Shown here one piece after another: positions 9,121 through 16,531 of a DNA stretch of 64,000 nucleotides (its first letter is position 1; each line of letters begins with the position of its first letter). The notes under the pieces were generated by a model. That model was not told where the DNA came from. It saw nothing but the letters and a program-made list of their open reading frames with translations, and did no database searches. Origin of the DNA: Mycobacterium genavense ATCC 51234 (GTDB taxonomy: Bacteria > Actinomycetota > Actinomycetes > Mycobacteriales > Mycobacteriaceae); the NCBI RefSeq assembly GCF_000526915.1, contig NZ_JAGZ01000004.1, positions 310,001 through 374,000 of the forward strand, given 5' to 3'. A program made the position numbers and the translations under genes.

Positions 9121-9441
9121 ATGGCTGCCAAGCCTGAGCGGATGACCTGGCCTCTTTCAGCGCGCCTGACCCCTGAGCAGGACGCGCTGATTCGTCGTGC
9201 CGCCGAGGTCGAGGGGACTGACTTCACCAATTTCGCGGTGACAGCGGCGGCGGCGCACGCGCGCGACGTGCTGGCCGACCGCCGGCTCTTCGTGCTCACC
9301 GATGCCGCGTGGACTGATTTCCTCGCCGCGCTGGACCGGCCCGTCTCACACAAGCCTCGGTTGGAGAGGTTGTGCGTTGAGCGGTCCATTTTCGACACCG
9401 AGGGGCCGCCATCGCGGCCGCAGTTGTCCGCAGCTTCCTAA
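9121..9441 (+). CDS. DUF1778 (TacA-type) antitoxin without its GNAT toxin
   Basis: A 106-residue protein, MAAKPERMTWPLSARLTPEQ..., with the ribbon-helix-helix N-terminus of DUF1778 antitoxins (FTNFAVTAAAAHARDVLADR) and the C-terminal toxin-wrapping tail (TDAAWTDFLAALDRP). It resembles M. tuberculosis Rv0918 as I recall it, which is followed by a GNAT acetyltransferase toxin (Rv0919). Here the stop at 9439-9441 is followed after one base by the stop of an unrelated convergent gene, and no acetyltransferase frame exists. It is therefore an orphan antitoxin. ATG 9121 fits the family start. Confidence 0.75.
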   Translation: MAAKPERMTWPLSARLTPEQDALIRRAAEVEGTDFTNFAVTAAAAHARDVLADRRLFVLTDAAWTDFLAALDRPVSHKPRLERLCVERSIFDTEGPPSRPQLSAAS

Positions 9442-9442
9442 G

Positions 9443-10018
9443 CTACTCAACGCTGTTTGTGCGGTGAGTGAGCCAGGCGGCCGCTCGTTGGGAGGCTCTC
9501 CGATAGTGTTCAGGTACGGCCGCTAGGCGGGTTGCGATGACTTGCGGGTCAACAAGATCAGCTGCGATCAGTGCGTCGACGAAATTCTGGTCCTTCTTCC
9601 GTAGGGCACACAGTTTCGCAACACACAGGTCTTCCTTGTCGAGGCACTATCCGATGAATTTAGGATCGCCCGATGGGGCGGCGGTGTTCTCGTTCTGGAC
9701 TTTGACCAGTCGATCGCGCCATCCGTCGGGCAGTGCCGAGGTCTGCAGGTCCACGCCGTCGATGCTGAAACCGTGAAGCTGCTCAAACGGGGAGAACTCG
9801 CCCGCTGCTCCAGCGAGTTCATCTGCAAGACGGGCGATTTCACCCGTGTCGTCGGTGATCGGCAGAACGTCGACTTCCACCGACCTTGTGGCGTACAAGG
9901 GCAGCTGATCATCGGTATAAGTGCCGAGGATCGCTTGGGAGCCGACGACAATCACTTCAGTCAGGCCGGTGATTTGGCAGGCGGCCCGGATAGCATGCTC
10001 AAGCTGGTCGCGGCGCAT
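9443..10018 (-). pseudogene. DUF6036-type nucleotidyltransferase (toxin-like) with internal amber stop
   Basis: Overlaps the XRE gene stop by one base (TGATG). The first 123 residues hold the nucleotidyltransferase signature: VVGSQAILGTY near residue 25, then the acidic strand SVEVDVLP near 48. A TAG at 9647-9649 follows ...GDPKFIG. The same frame then continues for 67 codons with clear family text (CLDKEDLCVAKLCALRKKDQ, then NFVDALIAADLVD) to a stop at 9443-9445. Relatives have a tryptophan before CL, so TGG to TAG is the simplest origin. The truncated product lacks the conserved C-terminal region. Proteins of this kind paired with XRE regulators are candidate TA toxins, related in fold to MenT-type enzymes (inference). 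Confidence 0.75.
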
Positions 10019-10536
10019 CAGCGAACCGTGCGTAGAACGCGGATCCGCTCCTCATCGGGAAGCAGTCCACCCATCGGTGAAACTTCGCGCATCTCGATGC
10101 AATCGCGGCCGAGTCCAGTAAGGACGCGATGAAGGCCGGGTACGTCGCCGTCTCTCACGAGCGATTCCCAGCGGTCGAGATTTCTCATATGCGGCTGGCC
10201 GGTGACGCCGGACCGCAATCGTCGCAGGTTGTGCTCGATCGTGGGTTGCCATTGTGTGAGAGTCGACCGCGTCAGGTGTCTGGCCAGCTCGCGGTGCAGT
10301 TTCCACGAGTGGCGTTCTGAACGTGTCAGCTTGGGAGTGACTGGTTGGCGGGTGATCTCGAGTCGGTACCCCATACAGGACAAAAGTCGGTCGAGCTGCT
10401 CATCGCTGAGCTCAACCTTGTCGGAGAGGAACTGGCTGATGCTCGGCTGGTGCACGCCGCTGAGCCGAGACAACTCGGACTGGGTGGTGCCTGTTTCGTG
10501 CATCACCGTCCGCAATACGTCACTCCGACCGGTCAT
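10018..10536 (-). CDS. XRE-family antitoxin-like regulator
   Basis: A 172-residue protein with an N-terminal helix-turn-helix at about residues 6-60 (TTQSELSRLSGVHQPSISQF) and a longer alpha-helical C-terminal part. It sits immediately upstream of the nucleotidyltransferase pseudogene with a one-base overlap, the antitoxin-first order. ATG 10536 is preferred over TTG 10542 because the hexamer TATAGT lies five bases upstream of it. The frame is intact, in contrast to its partner. Confidence 0.75.
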   Translation of the reverse strand: MTGRSDVLRTVMHETGTTQSELSRLSGVHQPSISQFLSDKVELSDEQLDRLLSCMGYRLEITRQPVTPKLTRSERHSWKLHRELARHLTRSTLTQWQPTIEHNLRRLRSGVTGQPHMRNLDRWESLVRDGDVPGLHRVLTGLGRDCIEMREVSPMGGLLPDEERIRVLRTVR

Positions 10537-10541
10537 GCTCA

Positions 10542-10563
10542 ACTATAGCATTCTCTACTATAA
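10542..10563 (-). promoter_or_regulatory. Leaderless promoter and possible operator of the XRE/nucleotidyltransferase operon
   Basis: On the minus strand TATAGT (10547-10542) is followed by TGAGC and the ATG. Just upstream a second TATAGT occurs, and TATAG...CTATA arms with a nine-base spacer form a small dyad over the same bases. It is AT-rich in a GC-rich setting. Autorepression by the XRE protein would fit TA practice (inference). Confidence 0.5.
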
Positions 10564-10680
10564 ATAGCTGTGGTCCGCTTTTGTCCGCGCTGCACGATGC
10601 GGCTAAGCACGTTCTGCGTCAGGGTTCGGCGACAGATGCCGAGCCGGACGAGTCAGCTAGCTTGGCTGGCAGTCTTAATA

Positions 10681-10717
10681 GACAAACAAACAAACCCGCG
10701 CTCTGTGGCGCAGGTTT
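10681..10717 (-). terminator. Rho-independent terminator after tRNA-Arg
   Basis: Arms AAACCCGCGC (10692-10701) and GCGCAGGTTT (10708-10717) pair at nine of ten positions around a six-base loop. In the direction of tRNA transcription the stem is followed by TTTGTTTGTTTGTC. It lies about 15 bases past the tRNA CCA end. Confidence 0.75.
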
Positions 10718-10732
10718 GAAAGAACCACGTTT

Positions 10733-10808
10733 TGGTGCCCCCGGCAGGATTCGAACCTGCGACACCGGCTTTAGGAGAGCCGTGCTCTATCCCCTGAGCT
10801 ACGAGGGC
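10733..10808 (-). tRNA. tRNA-Arg (anticodon CCT)
   Basis: The minus strand folds as a complete cloverleaf. The acceptor stem is GCCCTCG paired with CGGGGGC (one G-U), the D-arm contains TAGCTCAGGGGATAGAGC, the anticodon stem CGGCT/AGCCG encloses the loop CTCCTAA, and the T-arm contains GGTTCGAATCC. The anticodon CCT reads AGG. The CCA end is encoded (10733-10735). tRNA genes are common integration points, and the toxin-antitoxin cluster starts just downstream of its 3' end, but no att duplication or integrase was found. Confidence 0.95.
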
Positions 10809-10810
10809 GG

Positions 10811-10849
10811 ACGGGCCTGAGCTTACCGTGACGGCAGGCTCAGGCCCGT
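10811..10849 (-). terminator. Hairpin between the LLM gene stop and tRNA-Arg
   Basis: Perfect 12-bp arms ACGGGCCTGAGC (10811-10822) and GCTCAGGCCCGT (10838-10849) enclose a 15-base loop. There is no T-tract. It lies 16 bp past the oxidoreductase stop and just before the tRNA 5' end, so it may separate the two transcripts or serve as a processing element. Confidence 0.55.
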
Positions 10850-10864
10850 TGGCCGCGACGACGG

Positions 10865-11683
10865 TCAGCGCAGTTCGGCGATCACCTTCGAGAAGTTGGC
10901 GATGTTGTTGTCCTGCACGGTGAAGGAGGAAACGCCGTACTTCTCGCGGTAGCCCAGTAACGTGTCGGCGATCTCGCGGGGCGAACCGCTGAGCACCGAG
11001 GGCATCGACAGGATCTCGGCGTCAGAGAGGTCCGGCGCGTAGCTGCGCGTCAGCTTCAGGTCGGGCTCGGTCTCGCCGTCGCGTGGCATCGCTGTGATCG
11101 CCAGGTTCAGCTCGAGTGAGTCGAACCGATCGCCGGCGGCCTTGCGGACGAAGTCCACACGTTCGGCGAACGGGTCCGCCACGTCGCGCACCTTGGAGCC
11201 GGTCAACCCGATGATGTTGGCGTGGTGGGCGGCGATGGTCAGCACGCGGTCCCCGTTGCCGGCGATGATCAGCGGTGTCGAGGGGTGGTGCTCCTTCAGG
11301 TATTTCGTCATGTGTTCGAGGTAGTCGACCCGGGCACCGGCGCTAAGGTAGGGGATCTCCGCAGCCTCGAACTCTTCGCGGACGTAGCCGGTGCCCAGCC
11401 CGATTTCGAGGCGGCCGTCACTGAGCAGATCCAGGGCGCCCATGTCCCGGCTGAGCAGCGCGGGCTTGTAGAACGCGCAGATGAGCACATACATGCTCAG
11501 CTGCAGTGTCGTGGTGACTATCGCGACCGCGGTCAGGGTAGGAAATGGCGCCGCGGCGCCCAAATGGTCAGGCACACAAAGAATGTCGAATCCGGAATCC
11601 TCGGCGCGCTTGGCCTTGTCGAGGAGCGCCTCGCGCGACTTGAAGAACCGCATGCTCATACCAAATCGAAAATCCTTGGCCAC
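10865..11683 (-). CDS. LLM-class F420-dependent oxidoreductase (MSMEG_2516-like)
   Basis: A 272-residue luciferase-like TIM-barrel protein. N-terminal FRFGMSMRFF and CVPDHLGAAAPF, the central DLLSDGRLEIGLGTGY and the C-terminal region PREIADTLLGYREKYG are typical of mycobacterial F420-linked LLM enzymes, which use deazaflavin F420 for hydride transfer. The start is GTG 11683: a perfect GGAGG lies six bases upstream, whereas the adjacent TTG codons would leave it too close. It is a single gene upstream of tRNA-Arg. The substrate is unknown. Confidence 0.8.
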   Translation of the reverse strand: MAKDFRFGMSMRFFKSREALLDKAKRAEDSGFDILCVPDHLGAAAPFPTLTAVAIVTTTLQLSMYVLICAFYKPALLSRDMGALDLLSDGRLEIGLGTGYVREEFEAAEIPYLSAGARVDYLEHMTKYLKEHHPSTPLIIAGNGDRVLTIAAHHANIIGLTGSKVRDVADPFAERVDFVRKAAGDRFDSLELNLAITAMPRDGETEPDLKLTRSYAPDLSDAEILSMPSVLSGSPREIADTLLGYREKYGVSSFTVQDNNIANFSKVIAELR

Positions 11684-11711
11684 CAACAACCTCCAAATGA
11701 GTTAGCAACAA

Positions 11712-12776
11712 TTACCAGGAGCGAGCCGCGGCCGCCAAGCCCTGAACCAGGGCGGAGGTGACCGACGATAGGCCATCAGGACCCGGCAGCGGGCTGCGCG
11801 GGCTGAGACCCCTGACGCGTACGGACAACTCGAGTTGTGTTCCGCCTTCGCGTACCCGGTTTACCGGGTTGTCAGGATGTAACCCCCGTAGTTCGAGCGG
11901 GATAGCGTCGAGGTCGGTGACGACCTGATAGCCGCTCAGCGCAATGTGCTTGGCCAGGTGGGCGGCCAGCGTGCGATTGCGGCCCCCGGCCAGCAGTTGC
12001 GTGCTCCGACCGATGCGCCCGTACCCGTGCAGTGACACCGCGACGTCGACATGCTCGAGAAACTCGGCCAGCCGTGGTGACTCGGCGGGATCGAACCGCG
12101 CAGAGGGCAAGTGATGCGGGTAGCGGTTGGGGTGGCGCAAGACGTATACCGACGCGCCGGCGGCCTCGGCCGCGCGTTCGGAGATGACGTCGGTCATGTG
12201 TTCCAGGCCACCGCCATGGATGGCCATGAAGCCGAAACGCGACCGCAGCCGACTGGCCTCGACCACCCACGGCTGGATCAGCAGCGCCGAAAGTGACTGT
12301 GGCCCAGGGCCGGACGCCGATCGCACGGCCGCCGGACGGGGCCAGTTCGTGGGATCCCAACGTTTCAAGAAGTCGATCCAGCGCTGCGGAAGCCTGTGAT
12401 GAACGGCGCCGGCGATGATCCTCGGCAGATAGCCGGGGCGGGGTGGACCCGGGGTCACCCGGTGGTCGATATAGACCCAGGCCGCCGACGGGCCGTCGTC
12501 GGTGTGCACGGTCAACTCGTCGCGCCGGTAGCGCACCGGAACGCCCTCGGCGCTGTCCAGGGTGGCCAGGTCATGGTCGGAGAGTTGCCAGAGCACCCCG
12601 TGAACCTGATTCCCGGCGAATGGTTCGACGGTCGCCACACCACGCTGATTGATCAGCCATTCGTGATCGGACAGCACCGCCGGCCGCGGGTCGGCGGCGT
12701 CGGGACAGCGCCGAGCCATCTGCCTGACGCACAGGTTGGAGCCGTATGCGAAGTAGAGATGTCGGCGCGCCGGCAT
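11712..12776 (-). CDS. Fusion of a gamma-glutamylcyclotransferase domain and a poly-gamma-glutamate hydrolase domain
   Basis: A 354-residue two-domain protein. Residues 1-140 have the gamma-glutamylcyclotransferase fold: the substrate loop YGSNL at 10-14, an acidic DSAEG stretch near 75 where the catalytic glutamate of the family lies, and VYIDHRVTPG. Residues 165-354 resemble the zinc-dependent poly-gamma-glutamate hydrolase family (DUF867): FMAIHGGGLEHMTD, YVLRHPN, AVSLHGYGR and RNRTLAAHLAKHIAL supply candidate metal histidines and the binding arginines. Both activities act on gamma-glutamyl bonds, so the fusion may degrade gamma-linked glutamyl peptides stepwise (inference). By position it matches M. 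tuberculosis Rv0923c. Start is ATG 12776; the frame is intact. Confidence 0.75.
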   Translation of the reverse strand: MPARRHLYFAYGSNLCVRQMARRCPDAADPRPAVLSDHEWLINQRGVATVEPFAGNQVHGVLWQLSDHDLATLDSAEGVPVRYRRDELTVHTDDGPSAAWVYIDHRVTPGPPRPGYLPRIIAGAVHHRLPQRWIDFLKRWDPTNWPRPAAVRSASGPGPQSLSALLIQPWVVEASRLRSRFGFMAIHGGGLEHMTDVISERAAEAAGASVYVLRHPNRYPHHLPSARFDPAESPRLAEFLEHVDVAVSLHGYGRIGRSTQLLAGGRNRTLAAHLAKHIALSGYQVVTDLDAIPLELRGLHPDNPVNRVREGGTQLELSVRVRGLSPRSPLPGPDGLSSVTSALVQGLAAAARSW

Positions 12777-12870
12777 TCAGCTGCTCGCCGTCGGACAAAT
12801 CGGCACCAGGTGAGCCTATGTGCTTCGTATAGCTATGTAAAACAAGCTCCGAATGAACCTGAGCCGCGGC

Positions 12871-13190
12871 CTACGGGCAGTAGGTCGAGACCGCGAGGTT
12901 CACCATCGAGGTGACGTCACCGAAATTGATGCCGCGCGGGCCCAAGTGTTGTGGACGTCGTCGGGAATTTGCTGAGACGACCAGCGATTCCACCGATCGG
13001 CACAGATATGGTGCGCCATAAACAGGATGTCGCCGTCCTCGTTCGGCGGCCAGGTGAATCCGAGGCCGCGCATTTGGGCCAGGAAGTTGGTGTCGACGGT
13101 GTCGGCCGCCGCCACCGACACGGTGGTCACCAGGGCGGCTCCAACGACGAGAGGGGCGGTGAGGCTGGCCAGCCAGCGGGATGAAGGCAT
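12871..13190 (-). pseudogene. Secreted DUF732-type small protein, frameshifted near its C-terminus
   Basis: It begins with a Sec signal peptide (MPSSRWLASLTAPLVVGAAL, then VAAAD) and continues with the DUF732 pattern: DTNFLAQMRGLGFTW and HHICADRWNRW. After DDVHNT the frame drifts into WARAAS. One extra C near 12946 would restore LGPRGINFGDVTSMVNLA and a terminal STYCP, with the family's second cysteine, ending at a stop at 12871-12873. As sequenced, the protein ends at 12900 without that cysteine and so without the expected disulfide. Confidence 0.7.
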
Positions 13191-13247
13191 GTGCGCGTTC
13201 CCCTCCGTCTACACATTTAAGGCCGAGTCAGTGTGCGGGCCGAATGC

Positions 13248-13283
13248 GGCGCAAATATGAAAAATGGCGCAAATATGAAAAAT
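13248..13283. repeat. Perfect 18-bp tandem duplication upstream of the DUF732 gene
   Basis: GGCGCAAATATGAAAAAT occurs twice back to back (13248-13265 and 13266-13283) in the short gap between the end of mntH and the DUF732 start. It is AT-rich relative to its surroundings and could be a duplicated regulator site or a neutral slippage product. Confidence 0.8.
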
Positions 13284-13322
13284 AGAGAAACCTTGGACAA
13301 ATCAACCGAAACGCCTGAAACG

Positions 13323-14552
13323 TCAGTGCCCCTTCACGGTCAAATAAATCAGCACGACGTTCAGCGCGGTCACCAGTATCGCCACCGCCCAGCCGATGGC
13401 CGTGGTGATCGGGTGGTTGGTGTCGCCGCCCATCAGTTTTCGATTGCTGGTGAGCCTGACCAGCGGCAGCACCGCGAACGGAATTCCGAACGACAAAATG
13501 ACTTGTGAGATCACCAATGAGCGGGTCGGGTCGAGACCGATCGCCAACAGGGCGACGGCCGGGCACAACGTGACCAAGCGGCGCACCATCATCGGTATCG
13601 ACCGGTGCAACAGACCCTGCATGATCATCGCGCCGGCGTAGGCGCCCACCGACGACGACGCCAATCCGGACGCGAGCAAGCCGACCGCGAACAGCACCGC
13701 GATCGCCGGGCCCAGCGTGTTGTGGATCGCGGTGTAGGCACCCTCGATGGACGCGACGTCTTGCTGGCCCTGCAGGTTGATCGCGGCAACCAGCAGCATC
13801 GCCGCGTTCACCGTTCCGGCCACGGCCATCGCCAGCACCACATCCACCCGCGTGACCCGCAACAGCCAGCGTCGCTCGGGGCCCGGCTCGGGATGTCCGT
13901 GCCGATCCAGGACCAGACCCGAGTGCATGTACACCGCGTGCGGCATCACGGTGGCGCCCAGGATGGCCGCGGCCAGCAGCACGCTTTCGGTGCCGTGGAA
14001 GCGTGGTACGAATCCACCGAGCACCGCGTCGGACGGCGGCGTGGCGACGAAGAAACTGGCCGTGAAACCGACGGCGATGATCAGCAGCAAACCGGTGATG
14101 ACGCGCTCGAAAATGATCTGCCCCCGCCGATCTTTGATCGCCAGCAGTAGCAACGAGATCACCCCGGTGATGACCCCGCCGAGCGGCAACGGCAGACCGA
14201 ACCGGATCCGCAGCGCGATCGCACCACCGATGACTTCGGCGACATCCGTTGCTATCGCCACGATTTCAGCCTGCGCCCAAAAGGTCAGCCGGAGCCGGCG
14301 CCCCATCTCCTTGCCGATGGCCGAGGGCAACGAGCGCCCGGTCACCAGCCCGAGCTTGGCTGAGAGGTACTGCACCAGCCCGGCCATCACGTTGGCCGCG
14401 ACGATCACCCACAGCAGTAGATAGCCGAATTGTGTCCCGGAGCTGACGTTGGCGGCGACGTTGCCCGGATCGACGTACGCGATCGCGGCGACGAACGCCG
14501 GCCCCAGCAGATACCAGCTGGTCTTGAATGAGGCCCGGGTGTCCTGCGCCAA
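13323..14552 (-). CDS. mntH: MntH, Nramp-family proton-coupled Mn2+/divalent metal transporter
   Basis: A 409-residue polytopic membrane protein with about eleven hydrophobic helices. The Nramp signature DPGN is at about residue 28 in helix 1 (AIAYVDPGNVAANV), and the helix 6 metal-site motif MPHAVYMHS is near 205. Both are intact, so metal transport should be preserved. The start is unusual: TTG 14552 directly follows an in-frame TAG, with GAAGG eight bases upstream acting as a ribosome site. In M. tuberculosis the corresponding text reads KVGELAQD, and here it reads KVG-stop-LAQD, so a longer N-terminus may have been lost by GAG to TAG. Confidence 0.9.
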   Translation of the reverse strand: MAQDTRASFKTSWYLLGPAFVAAIAYVDPGNVAANVSSGTQFGYLLLWVIVAANVMAGLVQYLSAKLGLVTGRSLPSAIGKEMGRRLRLTFWAQAEIVAIATDVAEVIGGAIALRIRFGLPLPLGGVITGVISLLLLAIKDRRGQIIFERVITGLLLIIAVGFTASFFVATPPSDAVLGGFVPRFHGTESVLLAAAILGATVMPHAVYMHSGLVLDRHGHPEPGPERRWLLRVTRVDVVLAMAVAGTVNAAMLLVAAINLQGQQDVASIEGAYTAIHNTLGPAIAVLFAVGLLASGLASSSVGAYAGAMIMQGLLHRSIPMMVRRLVTLCPAVALLAIGLDPTRSLVISQVILSFGIPFAVLPLVRLTSNRKLMGGDTNHPITTAIGWAVAILVTALNVVLIYLTVKGH

Positions 14553-14605
14553 CTATCCGACCTTCAACGTGTCACCGAATGAAAAAGTGAGGGTAGCCGA
14601 TAAAC

Positions 14606-14629
14606 GCGGGCCGGTGTGCCGCGGCCCGC
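14606..14629 (-). terminator. GC-rich hairpin between the SDR gene and mntH
   Basis: GCGGGCC (14606-14612) and GGCCCGC (14623-14629) form a 7-bp stem just past the stop of the SDR gene. In the reading direction it is followed by GTTTATC. It may terminate the SDR transcript before mntH. Confidence 0.5.
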
Positions 14630-14633
14630 CGGT

Positions 14634-15353
14634 TTAGCTGGCGCCGATGCTCCCGCCGCCGTCGACCCGAACGATCTGGCCCGTGATGTAGCCGGCGTCA
14701 TCGTGCAGCAACATACAGATCACGTGGGCGATCTCGGTGGGAGTGCCGACCCGCCGCATCGGGATGCCCTTGAGCACCAGCGCTTCGCGCGCCGACCCGA
14801 CTCGGCTGCGTTCCCGGTACATCTCGGTCTCGATCGGACCGGGCGCCACCGCGTTCACCGTGATGCCCGAGGAGGCCAGCTCGTCGGCCCAAATGCGGGT
14901 CGCGGTCTCCAACGCGCCCTTGGCGGCGGCGTACGGAGTCCGTTCGTCGACGCCGGTCGTCGTCAGGCTGCTGATGTTGACGATGCGGCCCCACCGGGCC
15001 TCGACCATGCCGGGCAGCACGGCCTGCACGACTGGACCGCGGTGCGCACGTTCAGGTCGTAGGTGAGAAACAGGTCGTCCAGATCGACCGACCCGATGTG
15101 GCCGAACCGGGCCAGGCCGACGTTGTTGACCACCGCGTCCCGCGTCGACCCGGCCTTCGGCGACGATCGTATCGAGCGCCGCCGCGGTGGCGGCCCGATC
15201 GGCGAGGTCGACGGCCACGAACTGGCCGGGAAAATCCGGCGGTGCGCTGCGCGCGAGCCCGATCGGCTCGAAGCCGTCGGCAGCCAGGCGGTCGACCACC
15301 GCACGGCCGATCCCCTTTGACGCGCCGGTGACCAGTACGCGCCGCTTCGACAT
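14634..15353 (-). pseudogene. SDR-family oxidoreductase with two compensating frame lesions
   Basis: NAD(P)-dependent short-chain dehydrogenase of 239 codons. ATG 15353 opens with MSKRRVLVTGASKGIG (the Rossmann TGxxxGxG), and the second half holds the catalytic YAAAKGALE and TGQIVRVDGG. Between about residues 69 and 108 the sequence is out of frame. The conserved DAVVNNVGLARFGHIG segment is present one frame over. The first shift is a 7-bp tandem duplication, GACGCGG twice (15133-15146), and the second is a one-base loss near 15030 that restores the frame. The protein would be full length but lack NNVG and about 40 native residues, so activity is doubtful. It occupies the Rv0925c position. 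Confidence 0.75.
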
Positions 15354-15432
15354 CGCTTTCCCCTTTCGCGCTCGCGGATGCAGCCGATTAGAGGGAACGC
15401 CGAAACGGCGGCGTTTCATGCCGTGCTATCGG

Positions 15433-16507
15433 TCACCCGGGCAGGTAGAGCCCCTTGCCCGGGACCAGCGGCAAGTCGAGGGTCGTCCCGATGCCCGGCG
15501 CGGCGTCCACCACCGCCGGGATTGCGTTGACCACCCGCATCGCGGTGGCGACCAGCCCGGCATGGTTGTGGTCACCGTTTGGACTGCCTAGGCAGACATC
15601 CACGGCGTAGGAGGGTTCGCCGGTGATCTCGATGCGGTACGAACCGCCCTCCTGGGCGGGCTGGGGCCACTCGGGCTGCAGGTCCGGACGCAACCGCGTG
15701 ACGTGGTCCAGGACGATCGCGGGCTTGCCGTCGACGATGCCGAACACCTCGAAGCAGCGCCGCCGCAGTGCCCTTGGCGATATGACCGGACGCGATGTCG
15801 AAGTCCTCGGGCGCGGGAATCCGGACGTGCTCCTCGGTGACGGCGCCGAGCGAGACGCCCAAACCCGCCGCTATCTGGCGGATCACCGATCCCCACGCCA
15901 AGCTCAGCACGCCCGGCTGCAGCAGCACCGGGATGTCGTCCATCGGTTTACCGGATCCCATGACGTCGAACATGACCGCCGCACTGTCGTAGGTCGAGTA
16001 GTCGACGATCTCCATGCACCGAATCTGCTGGATGCTCTGACAGGTACCCGCCAGCGCCAGCGGCAGCAGGTCGTTAACGAAGCCGGGATCGATGCCATTG
16101 ACGTACAGGCTCGAATTGCCTTGGCGGGCAGCGTCTTCCAGCGGCTTGATCAGCTCCTCTTGAATCACCTCCCACGGGTACTGCAGGAACACCGGACCGC
16201 TGCCGACGATGTTGATTCCGGCCGCCAGCACCCGCCGGTAGTCCTCGAGCGCCTCGGGCAGCCGGTTGTCGGCCAGTGCGTTGTACACCGCGCACCTGGG
16301 CCCCGTGGCGAGCACGGCATCGAGGTCGGTGCTGGCGAGCACGCCGGTCGAATCCGGAAGTCCGGCAAGCTCTGCCGCGTCCTTACCGGCTTTGGCATCC
16401 GATGACACCCAGACGCCGGTGAGTTCGTATTCGGGGTTGGCGATGAGCGCTCGCAGCGCGTGGATACCGACATTGCTGGTGCCCAGTTGGACGACGGGGA
16501 TGGGCAT
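15433..16507 (-). pseudogene. Dihydrodipicolinate reductase-like NAD(P)-binding protein (Rv0926c-like), frameshifted
   Basis: The first 250 residues (MPIPVVQLGTSNVGIHALRA, NALADNRLPEALEDYRRVL, NGIDPGFVNDLLPLAL) match the mycobacterial DapB-like Rossmann family. In some mycobacteria these sit beside SDR genes; they are not lysine-pathway enzymes. At 15753-15757, after HIAKGTAAAL, the frame is lost. The conserved remainder (FEVFGIVDGKPAIVLDHVT to VPGKGLYLPG) is in the next frame and ends at 15433. Total length is 1075 bases, one more than a multiple of three, equal to a single extra base. It lies 24 bp downstream of an SDR gene and is probably in its operon. Confidence 0.75.
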
Positions 16508-16531
16508 GAGGGGCTCCTTAGTGGTCGGCGA

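Noticed and set aside
10681..10694. The (ACAA)n run as a microsatellite
   Set aside because: It is better explained as the T-rich tail (opposite strand) of the tRNA-Arg terminator.
7690..10860. Prophage or integrative element attached at tRNA-Arg
   Set aside because: No integrase, no transposase and no second copy of the tRNA 3' end was seen in the window; TA clustering alone is not sufficient evidence.
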